From Sorangium cellulosum (GTDB taxonomy: Bacteria; Myxococcota_A; Polyangia; Polyangiales; Polyangiaceae), in NCBI RefSeq assembly GCF_002950945.1, contig NZ_CP012673.1:14065501-14129500 (forward strand): DNA of 64,000 nt, written 5' to 3'. The notes under the pieces are model-generated. The model was not told the origin of the DNA and did no database searches. It saw nothing but the letters and a program-made list of their open reading frames with translations. The number at the start of each line of letters is the position of its first letter. Position 1 is the stretch's first letter. The position numbers and the translations under genes are program-made. Shown piece by piece: positions 1-7,500 of the stretch.

Positions 1-219
1 CGCGGCGCACGGGGCGCGGCGGTGGGCGGACGGAAGGGGGTGCGCCTCGACAGGCCGGCGCCGCAGGTGGAGGTGATGGACACGACCGGGGCCGGCGACG
101 CGTTCGCGGCCGGGTTCATCGCCGCGGAGCTCGAGGGCGCGGGCGAGGCGGAGTGCCTGCGGCGCGGGATCGAGGCGGGAGCGAAGGCGGTGAAGCAGGT
201 GGGCGGGCAGCCGGAGTAG
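1..219 (+). CDS. PfkB-family carbohydrate kinase, C-terminal fragment (runs off the left edge)
   Basis: The reading frame is open from base 1, so the gene begins before the window; a GTG at 22 is internal. The translation contains DTTGAGDAFAAGF, the second PfkB signature, which holds the catalytic Asp and the anion-hole glycines of ribokinase/fructokinase-type sugar kinases. About 73 codons are visible and the protein ends with a short Lys/Gly tail, as expected for the last helix of this fold. The family phosphorylates a sugar or nucleoside with ATP in the cytoplasm. The substrate cannot be named from this part. The next gene is on the other strand, so this ends its transcription unit. Confidence 0.85.
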   Translation, partial: RGARGAAVGGRKGVRLDRPAPQVEVMDTTGAGDAFAAGFIAAELEGAGEAECLRRGIEAGAKAVKQVGGQPE

Positions 220-240
220 ACCGCATCCTGGGCCGTACCG

Positions 241-438
241 TCACGGATTGAAGTAAGGGGCGTTCGCCATGCGCACGAAGGCGGCCAGCGCCGCGCTCGA
301 CGAGCGGATGCGCCAGTCCGTTCCTTGTTGACGTCGAATCGAACCAGAGGACGCCCTTGAACAGCGGGTAGTCGCAGCGCAGCGTCGGGATCATGCCGTC
401 GAATCACTGCGCCTTGTTGCCGCCGGATTCGGCATCTC
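241..438 (-). pseudogene. Decayed C-terminus of a GH26-type glycoside hydrolase
   Basis: No single frame is open, but consecutive pieces in three minus-strand frames make one recognisable tail. In order they are ESGGNKAQ, then GMIPTLRCDYPLFKGVLWFD, then DVNKE, then TDWRIRSSSAALAAFVRMAN followed by APYFNP and a stop at 241-243. Glycoside hydrolase family 26-like enzymes commonly end with this type of sequence (conserved WFD-NKE-DWRI segment). The frame changes near 415, 330 and 320, so the fragment cannot be translated. The catalytic part is absent, and the adjoining lipoprotein gene ends only about 20 bases away. It is most likely a deletion remnant. The family assignment is from memory of the motif. 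Confidence 0.55.
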
Positions 439-459
439 GTCGATGCGCTCGACTCGGTA

Positions 460-1599
460 CTACCGCGGCACGCGCACCACACGGCCGCCGTCGGCCCCGT
501 CGACCACGTAGACGCAGGCGCCCTGCACCGCGACGGCCGCGGGGCTCGTCAGGCCTTCGGCGAGCACCTCGGGGTAGCCGGGGCAGCCCGCGGTCGGACA
601 GCGCATGAGCGTGCCCCCGCCGCGGTTCACCCAGTACACGTCCGCCCCGTCGATCGCGAGCGCCGCGGGCTCTCGCAGCGGCCGCGTCGGCTCGGTCTGC
701 GGCGCGAGAGCCTCCGCGGCGCACGACGCTGCGAGGTCGCAACGGGAGACGCCGCCCGCCGTCCCGGCCGGGTCGGACCAGGTCCAGACCACCTCCGCGT
801 CGCCGAGCGCCACCTGATCCGGATAATCGAGCAGCACCGCGACCTGCGTGGGCATGACGCCCGCCGAGGCGCCCTTGTCGAGGTGGAGCACCTTGCCGAA
901 GGCGGCGCCCGTGCCGTGCTGGATCCAGACGATGTCGCCCGCGTCGCCGGGGGTGACCGCCACCCCGCGCGGGTGAGACTGGGCCGGCGCGAGCAGCTCC
1001 GGCGCCGCCCCGCAGCCCTCGGCGACGGGGCAGCGCAGCAGCTCGCCGGCGGTGCCGCTCGGCTCGTCGCGCGTCCAGTACACGTGCCGCCCGTCCGTCG
1101 CCAGGCCGCGCACGGCCTCGGCCTCGCCCGGCCCGAGAGCGAGCAGCGACGTCGCACCCGCCGCGCACCCGTCGACCGGGCACCACCAGAGCCCGTCCTC
1201 GGCGACCCAGGCGACGAGTTCCTCGGCGGCCGCGAGCAGGCCCGGCCCCGGCGTGTACGACACGAGGTCCTCCACCGTGTCCGTCGCGGGATCGAGGCGG
1301 CGGACGCGATCGCCGTCGCGGCTCGTCCACACCACGTAAGGCCCGACCGCGGCGATCGCGGCAGGCGCGCCGGCCGCCTCGGCCGCGGCGACGACACACG
1401 GGCCGCCGCAGTCCGCAGGCGCGCAGCTCCCGGGGGCAGGGGCGCCGGCGTCGGGGCTGTCCTCGGCCTCGGCCCCGCCGCTCAGACCGTCGAGGTCGAT
1501 GTAACAACCAGCCAAGCCGGTGAGCAGCGCGAGGAGCGCCAGCGCGGCCCCCCGCAGCGCAGCGATGGCCGGCCAGCCCTTCACCTCTCCTCCCGACAT
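460..1599 (-). CDS. Secreted lipoprotein with repeated WxxxD-type propeller blades, function unknown
   Basis: The N-terminus has a hydrophobic stretch ending in LTGLAGC, a signal-peptidase II lipobox, so the protein should be lipid-anchored outside the inner membrane. The mature part has repeated units of about 50 residues with VYWT/VVWT and L-RCP-GC elements. That pattern resembles a six-bladed propeller (TolB/YncE-like) with paired cysteines. The ATG at 1599 is given as start. A GTG at 1584 is an attractive alternative because GGAGGAG lies just before it and the signal peptide would then start directly with VKGW. The gene is divergent from the sigma-54 activator at 1833. No enzymatic motif is visible; similar lipoproteins are numerous in myxobacteria. 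Confidence 0.7.
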   Translation of the reverse strand: MSGGEVKGWPAIAALRGAALALLALLTGLAGCYIDLDGLSGGAEAEDSPDAGAPAPGSCAPADCGGPCVVAAAEAAGAPAAIAAVGPYVVWTSRDGDRVRRLDPATDTVEDLVSYTPGPGLLAAAEELVAWVAEDGLWWCPVDGCAAGATSLLALGPGEAEAVRGLATDGRHVYWTRDEPSGTAGELLRCPVAEGCGAAPELLAPAQSHPRGVAVTPGDAGDIVWIQHGTGAAFGKVLHLDKGASAGVMPTQVAVLLDYPDQVALGDAEVVWTWSDPAGTAGGVSRCDLAASCAAEALAPQTEPTRPLREPAALAIDGADVYWVNRGGGTLMRCPTAGCPGYPEVLAEGLTSPAAVAVQGACVYVVDGADGGRVVRVPR

Positions 1600-1832
1600 G
1601 GCGTGCTTTGCAGGAGAAGCAATCGCCTGGCGGGCGTCAACCTCGGCCACCTCGAAACCAACCTGTTGGCCGAGCGGGTCATGGCGCCGGAGATCGTTGA
1701 ACGGCAACAGACCGCGCCTCGACGCGCCGCGCTCCGGCAGCGGATTCCCGTCGAGAATGCGCTGCCGGCAGCGCGGGCTCAGCTCCGAACCTTGACGCGC
1801 GGGGGGGACGCGCGAACATACCCCCGCGTTCC

Positions 1833-3263
1833 ATGGGCGCGACCGAGACGAAGCTCTGCACCCTCACCGACGGCGAGGAGAACACGGTCGTCCTGCCCTC
1901 GGCGCAGGTGGTCGCGACGCTGCCGCACAACATCACCCGCGAAGCGCCCCTCACCATGGACATGATGGTCGTCGGCACGGGCCCCGAGTGTGACCTGATC
2001 GTCCCCGACGCGCGGGTGTCGCGCAGGCACTGCGAGCTGAAGCTCACCCGGCGGGGCGTCGTCCTGCGCGATCTCGGGAGCAAGAACGGCACGTTCATCG
2101 GCGAGATCCCCGTGATGGAGGCGATCCTCCCGGTCGGCGCGGTCGCGACGATCGGGAGCACGCGCCTGTCGATCGCGCTCGGGGGCGCGCCGTCGCTCGT
2201 GCGGCTATCTGCCTCCGAGCGCTTCGGCGAGGCCATCGGCAGGAGCGTGGTCATGCGCGCGCTCTTCGCCCAGCTCGAGCGCGCCGCGGCCACCTCGGAG
2301 ACGATCCTCCTCCTCGGCGAGTCCGGCACGGGCAAGGAGGTGCTCGCCAGGGCGATCCACGCCGCGAGCCCGAGGCGGGACGGGCCGCTCGTGATCTTCG
2401 ATTGCAGCGCCGTCGCCCCGAGCCTCGTCGAGGCCGAGCTCTTCGGCTACACCCGCGGGGCGTTCACGGGCGCCGTGGCGCCGCACGCGGGCCTGATCGA
2501 GCAGGCGGACGGCGGGACGCTGTTCATCGACGAGCTCGGGGAGCTGCCGCTCGATCTGCAGCCGAAGCTCCTGCGCGCGCTCGAGGCGCGCCAGATCCGC
2601 CGGGTGGGATCGAGCGAGTGGCGCGCGTTCGACGCGCGCGTCGTCGCCGCCACGCACCGGGATCTCCGGGCGCGCGTCGCCGAGGGCACGTTCCGGCAGG
2701 ACCTCTATTACCGCCTTGCCGTCGTGGAGGTGCGGGTGCCGGGCCTGCGTGAGCGCAAGGATGACATCCCGGCGCTCGTCGAGCGTTTCCTGGCCGCCCA
2801 GACCCCTCCACGCGCCCTGTCGGATCTGCCGCCGAACGTGATGGATCTGCTCCTCTCGCACGACTGGCCGGGCAACGTCCGCGAGCTCCGGAACATGATC
2901 TCGCGCCTCGTGATCTTCCCCGACCTCGCGCGGGAGGCGCTCGGGGCCGCGCTCGCTCCCCGGAGGGCCGAGGCCGTACCCCCGGGGCGCGGCCCGGAGG
3001 CTCCTTCGCCGGTGGGCGCCGCGGAGCGCGCGGAGGCCTCCGCCGCAGGCAGGGCCGAGGACGGCCTGGGCGCGCTGCTCCTAATGCAGCTCCACGCCGC
3101 GCGCGATGCGGTGATCGAGCAGTTCGAGCGCCGCTACATCGCAGCCAAGCTCCGGGAGCACGGCGGCAACGTCTCGCGGACCGCGGACGCGATCGGGGTG
3201 TCGAGACAGCTCGTCTACCGCCTCATCGAGCGTTACGGGCTGCGCGGCACGGAGCGGGCGTAG
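1833..3263 (+). CDS. FHA-domain sigma-54-dependent transcriptional activator (Fis family)
   Basis: The 476-residue protein has an FHA domain at about 40-115 (SRRHCEL 64-70, LGSKNGTF 81-88), which binds phosphothreonine. An AAA+ domain follows at about 130-350, with Walker A GESGTGKE (162-169), the sigma-54 contact loop GAFTGA (209-214) and Walker B GGTLFIDE (227-234). A C-terminal Fis-type helix-turn-helix sits at about 430-470 (GGNVSRTADAIGVSRQLVYR). Such proteins remodel sigma-54 RNA polymerase at -24/-12 promoters. The FHA input suggests control by a Ser/Thr kinase rather than a histidine kinase. An Ala/Pro/Glu-rich linker joins AAA+ to the HTH. The partner kinase and target genes are not evident; the gene stands alone downstream of a divergent promoter region. 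Confidence 0.92.
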   Translation: MGATETKLCTLTDGEENTVVLPSAQVVATLPHNITREAPLTMDMMVVGTGPECDLIVPDARVSRRHCELKLTRRGVVLRDLGSKNGTFIGEIPVMEAILPVGAVATIGSTRLSIALGGAPSLVRLSASERFGEAIGRSVVMRALFAQLERAAATSETILLLGESGTGKEVLARAIHAASPRRDGPLVIFDCSAVAPSLVEAELFGYTRGAFTGAVAPHAGLIEQADGGTLFIDELGELPLDLQPKLLRALEARQIRRVGSSEWRAFDARVVAATHRDLRARVAEGTFRQDLYYRLAVVEVRVPGLRERKDDIPALVERFLAAQTPPRALSDLPPNVMDLLLSHDWPGNVRELRNMISRLVIFPDLAREALGAALAPRRAEAVPPGRGPEAPSPVGAAERAEASAAGRAEDGLGALLLMQLHAARDAVIEQFERRYIAAKLREHGGNVSRTADAIGVSRQLVYRLIERYGLRGTERA

Positions 3264-3303
3264 CCAGGTTCGGGCGCGTTCGCCGGAATGGCTCCGCCGG
3301 AGC

Positions 3304-3390
3304 TTCCTTGAAGACATTCGCGAGCACGCGCGCACGCTCGAGCTCGCGCGGGCGTGGCTGGGCGAGCCTTGATCGCGGAGCGCGGCAATT
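3304..3390 (+). repeat. Dispersed repeat A, copy 1 (conserved coding-like tail)
   Basis: This stretch is about 87 percent identical by eye to 15479-15565. Both copies can be read on the plus strand as an 18-residue peptide plus a short end (FLEDIREHARTLELARAW here) followed by LGE-x and a stop. Most of the differences are compatible with keeping that peptide. Both copies lie just beyond the 3' end of a minus-strand gene. It is probably the preserved C-terminus of two lost paralogues. Confidence 0.6.
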
Positions 3391-3450
3391 CAGATCATAA
3401 GCCGGCGCAGGCGCGCGCCCGTGACCGGGGCTCTCCTACCGATCCAGGAG

Positions 3451-4629
3451 TCAAACGAAGGGCAGGTTTGGTGGGAGCCCCAGCATCACGCGGCCGTATG
3501 CCTCCAGGTTGGTCGGCAAACAATACGCCGCGTGCTGGCAGATGGCGCGCGCGTCGCGCGCGATGCGCTGGATCGGGTTCGACAGCGCGAGCGAGCTGCC
3601 CCCGCTGGCGCCGAACAGGATGTCCACCGCCTCTCGGCACAGGTGGACCGCGGAGGCGGCCTCTGTCCGGATCCTGATCAGGAGCTCGACGTCCATCGCC
3701 CCGGCGCCCTGCGCGCCGCGCTCGAGCTCCTCCACCGCAGCATGGAACAGGAGGTCCGCTGCACGGACCTTCATGGCCGCCTCGGCGAGGAGCAGGTGTG
3801 TCACGGGCGCCTCTGCCTTTTTTGCGTACAAGGTGAAGGAGATCCCGCGCCCCTCCGTCTGCGCCTTGAACACCTCGAGGGCAGCCTGCGCCATCCCGAG
3901 CGCGCAGCTCGCCGCCAGGACCACGATCCCCTGCACCATCGGACAACGGTAAGGCGAGCCGGTCAGATCGGGAGAGATCATGTCGCCCGAGAAGACGGTG
4001 GACACCGGCGCGACGCGTCGATCGGGCACGAACAGGTCGTGCGCGGCGGTGCTGTTGCTGGATGTCCCGCAGAGCCCGCTCACGTGCCAGTCGTCCAGGA
4101 TCTCCACCGCGCTCGCCGGGACGATGAAGTAGGCCGGCGCGGCGCCCCCGCTGCCGTCCTCCACGGGTAGCCCGAGGCCGAACCACGTGACGTGGCGCGA
4201 GCCGGAGCAGAACGGCCAGACGCCGTTGATCTGATAGCCGCCCGCGACCCGCTTCGCCGATCCCCGCCCGAGCAGCGCGAAGATGATGGAGCTGTCCGGC
4301 TGGCCGAGGATCTCCTCCCGGGCGCCCTCGGGCAGGGCGCAGACCGACCACATGGCCAGGTTCAATTGACCCACGATCCAGGACGTCGACCCGCAGCCTC
4401 GCGCCAGCTGCGTCGCGACGTCGAAGGCCGTGCGCAGGCGCGCCTGGAGCCCGCCGTGGCGCCTCGGCCTGAACAGGTCGAGCAGGCCGGACGCCCTGAG
4501 CTCGCGGAAGGTCTCGTCAGGCAGGCGGCGCAGCTTCTCCGTCTCCTGCGCGCGCTCGCGCAGGCGCGGCACGAGACCCGCTGCGCGCTCCACCAGATCG
4601 TCGTGGGCCATCTCTTCACCTCGATTCAT
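3451..4629 (-). CDS. Acyl-CoA dehydrogenase-like flavoprotein (HsaA/DszC-type monooxygenase family)
   Basis: The product is 392 residues if it starts at the ATG at 4629 (AAAGGA nine bases upstream). An ATG at 4611, preceded by GAGGTGAAGAG, is also possible. The sequence follows the acyl-CoA dehydrogenase type-2 layout: an N-terminal helical domain with LPDETFRELRASGLLDL, a middle beta domain (GGYQINGVWPFCSGS), and a C-terminal four-helix bundle ending in DPxxR-like NPIQRIARDARA and LPTNLEAYGRVMLG. The missing catalytic Glu and this C-terminus point to the reduced-flavin hydroxylases (4-hydroxyphenylacetate/HsaA group) rather than true acyl-CoA dehydrogenases. The substrate is unknown. It lies 92 bases downstream of a SnoaL-like gene on the same strand, which suggests a two-gene unit modifying a small polyketide- or steroid-like molecule. 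Confidence 0.78.
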   Translation of the reverse strand: MNRGEEMAHDDLVERAAGLVPRLRERAQETEKLRRLPDETFRELRASGLLDLFRPRRHGGLQARLRTAFDVATQLARGCGSTSWIVGQLNLAMWSVCALPEGAREEILGQPDSSIIFALLGRGSAKRVAGGYQINGVWPFCSGSRHVTWFGLGLPVEDGSGGAAPAYFIVPASAVEILDDWHVSGLCGTSSNSTAAHDLFVPDRRVAPVSTVFSGDMISPDLTGSPYRCPMVQGIVVLAASCALGMAQAALEVFKAQTEGRGISFTLYAKKAEAPVTHLLLAEAAMKVRAADLLFHAAVEELERGAQGAGAMDVELLIRIRTEAASAVHLCREAVDILFGASGGSSLALSNPIQRIARDARAICQHAAYCLPTNLEAYGRVMLGLPPNLPFV

Positions 4630-4721
4630 GATCGCTGGTCCTTTCGTGGGAGCTGGCCGGACGCAGCCGCGACGGCGCGCCGAGCGGTGGCCAAGGGAGC
4701 GTCGATCGCTCCCGCGCACGT

Positions 4722-5132
4722 TCAGCTCTCGAGCTTCCACTGGATGGAGTCATGCGCGTGGAGGAAACGCCACTCGCCATCGCGTTTGCGCGACAGAATA
4801 GTCGCCCTGAGCCGCACGGCGAATTTCTGGGTGCCCGTCTTGAAGACGCAGTCGATGTGAGTGACCACATAGGCCAGGCCGCCCACCTTGCGGACGGCAA
4901 CATCGCCGACCTTGCCCTCCGTGACGACGAACACCGTCGCCAGCTCATCGTAATAGGCATCGAGCGCCGGAGCTCCGAAGATTGGCCGTTCGAGCTCCGC
5001 GCCGATGTACGTGCGGTCGCTTGCGTCCGGGTCCCAGAGGGCCTTGACCGAATTCATGTCTCCCGCGATGAAGGCGGCGACGTACCGCTCCAGGAGGGTC
5101 CGAAGCTGGATCGCACTATCTTCGTGGCTCAT
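4722..5132 (-). CDS. SnoaL/NTF2-like small protein (SgcJ/EcaC type)
   Basis: The protein has 136 residues, typical for the NTF2-like fold. Characteristic segments are LLERYVAAFIAGDMNSVKAL near the N-terminus, the central VVTHIDCVFKTG strand, and the terminal GEWRFLHAHDSIQW. This last pattern is common in SgcJ/EcaC/DUF4440 proteins, which act as small cyclases, isomerases or ligand-binding proteins. The start at 5132 is supported by AGGAGAACC immediately before ATG. The open frame continues upstream but has no better start. It is the first gene of a likely pair with the flavoprotein at 3451-4629. No signal peptide is seen, so it should be cytoplasmic. Confidence 0.8.
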   Translation of the reverse strand: MSHEDSAIQLRTLLERYVAAFIAGDMNSVKALWDPDASDRTYIGAELERPIFGAPALDAYYDELATVFVVTEGKVGDVAVRKVGGLAYVVTHIDCVFKTGTQKFAVRLRATILSRKRDGEWRFLHAHDSIQWKLES

Positions 5133-5346
5133 GTGGTTCTCCTGTGCGCAGGGCGAGGCAGACCGGACGTTCATGCGTTCTCGCAACTCATGTGCCAACG
5201 ATGGGCACGCCCCCGCCCCGTGAGGGACGCGCACCCCTGAAGGAGGCGGCCTCGGAGGGATGTTCACGGCGCGTGACAGCCTGTGAACCTGCGGTTGACA
5301 TGGTGTTGCGCGGGCGTAACGAACGCCGGGGCGCGCGAGCCCGGGG

Positions 5347-5715
5347 GTGAGTAATTCCCTGGACGTGTCGGATCGAGGAACGGACAATGCCCGCGCGAAG
5401 ATGCGGGTAGCGCCCAAGACGAGCGAGCAGCTCGTCCGGCAGGTGCTCGGCGACGCCGTGCCCCCCGAGACGGTGAATCGCCTGGTCTCCCGGTCGCGAG
5501 GGCACGCGTTTTCTCTGGAGGAGCTGATCCGCGCCGTCGCCGAGGGCCGAGGCGACACGCTGCCCGAGGCGGTCGCGGCGATGGTGCAGGCCTGGATCGA
5601 CAGGTTCGAGCCCGACGCGCGGCGGTTGCTGCGCACGGCCAGCATCTTCGGGGAGGTCTTCTCCAAGAGGGAAACGATTCGTAGATGCAGAAATAAATCT
5701 GAATGGTTCCGATAG
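5347..5715 (+). pseudogene. Fragment of a kinase-linked AAA ATPase/STAND module
   Basis: Codons from about 5416 to 5661 match the ATPase part of the kinase at the right end of the window (about 63527-63772). Shared elements are LVR-VLGDAVPPE, FxLEELIRA, LPE-V--MVQA and ARR-LR--S-FG--F. The match stops abruptly at 5661. The rest (KRETIRRCRNKSEWFR) is unrelated and comes from an AT-richer patch with a different base composition. The kinase, P-loop and C-terminal repeats are missing. The start codon is only the first available GTG, and no ribosome site is convincing. This is best read as a truncated relic of a second copy of that kinase family, cut at a recombination or insertion junction. Confidence 0.7.
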
Positions 5716-6123
5716 GTTGACTTCTGTGCCCGGCGGCTGCGCGGCAAGCGCGAGGAGGCCGGGGGAGCTGTACGGGGCCATGCGCGCGCGCCCGTGCCGG
5801 TGCTGGCGGTCGCGGGCCGTCAAGGGCGCGGCTTCGGATCGCTGCGCCCGGGGCACGCGCGCGGGGCTGTGGTCGTTCACCGTCCAGCAGCGCGATAAGG
5901 AGGAACTCGGCGCGGCCGCCGTCGAGCGCACGTCGCCGGAGCCGATCGGCGCGGTCCCTTGCCGCGGCGCGGGCGTCGGACCGGGGGGCCGCGCCATGCC
6001 TAACCGACGTCGAGCTCCCCGGGCACGAACTCGGGGCCGCAATCGTCCACCTGGGCACGCTCGGGGCCGTTGCGTATGCCGAAGCGGACGTTGGTCAACT
6101 CGGCTCGTTCCGCATGTCAGAAA
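5716..6123. other. No gene recognised; accessory filler between relics
   Basis: About 400 bases with no convincing reading frame. The short frames on both strands have no motif, no start with a ribosome site, and are Arg/Ala/Pro-rich as expected from random GC-rich DNA. It begins with an AT-rich junction at about 5672-5722 that ends the kinase fragment and leads into dispersed repeat B. Confidence 0.6.
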
Positions 6124-6424
6124 TCCCGCCAGAATTCCCGGTTGATAGCGAGCCGTCGCCGGAAACAGTGTTAATTTCGATACCTTACACCTGTTTCGCC
6201 GCCGAGGGTGGCTCCGGTATGGCCCAACGGGGCGCCCTCCGCCGCCGCGTCGCCCGCGGTCAAGGGCTCGCGGCATCACCGGTCCCACCGTACGGCCACG
6301 CTGCACGCGCTGGTTGACATAGAGAACCTTACGCGATCCGCATCCCTCCTGGAAAAGTGACGCTGTATCAGCAGCTTATCCATGCATCGACGATAAGGCA
6401 GCCTTCACTCCACAGCCTGCGGGG
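6124..6424 (+). repeat. Dispersed repeat B, copy 1 (nearly full length)
   Basis: This roughly 300-base unit recurs at 11663-11910 plus 13680-13732, and its right third recurs at 11114-11219. Shared landmarks are TCCCGCCAGAA at the left end, GTCGCCGGAAACAG, TGTTTCGCCGCCGAGG, GGCCCAACGGGGCGCCCTCC, TGGTTGACATAGAGAACC, GTGACGCTGTATCAG and CTCCACAGCCTGCGGG. The right third reads EPYAIRIPPGKVTLYQQLIH in one frame. This copy shows what the site looked like before the insertion sequence split the 11.7-kb copy. Confidence 0.75.
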
Positions 6425-6542
6425 CGGTTCGTTTAAGTAGTGAAGGCAGAGCAATGCTCCCCAACGTTCGGCAGATCGTCATGCTGATGCGAACGCCCTG
6501 GCATCGTGAGGCCGAAACCGCATACACGGCCAAAGCCCTCGC

Positions 6543-6648
6543 GTGAACTACGACATCGAACTGCAGTCGCACACAAGGCCCTTGCTGCAGGCTTGCGCTA
6601 TCCGTAGCCACGAGCACTTGCTCGACATCGGCTGTGGAACGGGACAAA
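6543..6648 (+). pseudogene. N-terminal stub of a class I SAM-dependent methyltransferase
   Basis: The frame starts with MNYDIELQSHTRPLLQACAI and reaches LLDIGCGTGQT, which is motif I (the S-adenosylmethionine-binding glycine loop) of class I methyltransferases. Immediately after this the sequence changes to the body of a membrane transporter read in another frame. The remaining motifs and about 150 to 200 residues are lost. Frame 6543 continues to 7100 but only as out-of-frame shadow of the transporter. The stub marks a deletion or recombination junction at about 6648. Confidence 0.6.
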
Positions 6649-7427
6649 CTGTCGCGGACGCTGCACACGGCGTCCCTGGTGCCGCTGCTCGGCGGGGCCG
6701 CGGTGACGGTCGCCAGCGCGGCGTCGAACCTGGGGGTGGTGCTCCTCGTCGTCTTCTTCGCTCTGTGCGAGTTCGCGGGCGCCGGCGCGAAGATCCGGGC
6801 GATTATCTCGGACCCCGGGCGCGGGCTCGAGCACATCGACCGCATCGTGCGAGAGGTCAACAAGTACCTGAAGTACCTGGTCGTGAAGACGCTGACGAGC
6901 CTGCTCGTCGCCGTCCTCGCCTACGTGATGCTGGTCCTGCTGGACGTGGATCTGGCGCTCCTCCTGGCGTCGAGCCTGTTCGTTCTGCACTTCATCCCCA
7001 ACGTCGGCGCGGCGGTCGCGACGATCCCGGCCGTGCTCGCCGCGCTGGCGAGCCAGGGCCCCGGCACCGCGGCGATCGTGGCCAATCGGGTACCTCCTGA
7101 TTCCACCTGCTGGTGGGCAACGTCCTGGAGCCGCGGGTCCGCGGGCGGACGCTGGGGCTGTCCCCGCTCGCCGTGCTCCTCCTCGGGATGCTCTTCTGGG
7201 GCTGGCTCTGGGGGCCGTCGGGGGCGCTGCTGTCGGTCCCGATCATGATGGTCGCGAAGATCACGCTGGAGAACGTGGAAGGGGCGTCGTGGATCGCGCG
7301 CATCATGGCGCCCGCGCTTGAAAAGCCCGAGCACGAGGCAACGCCGGCGAGCGAGCAGCCGCCGCCGTCGCTGCTGCGGCCGAGCGTGGCGGGGGCGCGG
7401 CGGTCCGGCCAGCCGACGGCGCGCTGA
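6649..7427 (+). pseudogene. Broken AI-2E-family transporter (PerM/TqsA/YdiK-like)
   Basis: The first piece contains several membrane segments and LHFIPNVGAAVATIPAVLAA, the characteristic loop of AI-2E/PerM transporters. The second piece, in another frame from about 7110, continues with VGNVLEPRVRGRTLGLSPLA and FWGWLWGPSGALLSVPIMMV, the family's C-terminal signature. Two one-base insertions, near 7084 and 7105, explain the break. Removing them restores AIGYLLIHLLVGNVLEP. The N-terminal third is missing and replaced by the methyltransferase stub, so even without frameshifts the gene would be truncated. It ends in a soluble Pro/Glu tail. Members export or transport small solutes across the inner membrane. 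Confidence 0.8.
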
Positions 7428-7500
7428 TTGGCAATCACCCGACGACGCGCGCTGAGACTGCAGAGCGACCCAGATCCGCGATCGCGCCCTCCCGGGGTGC

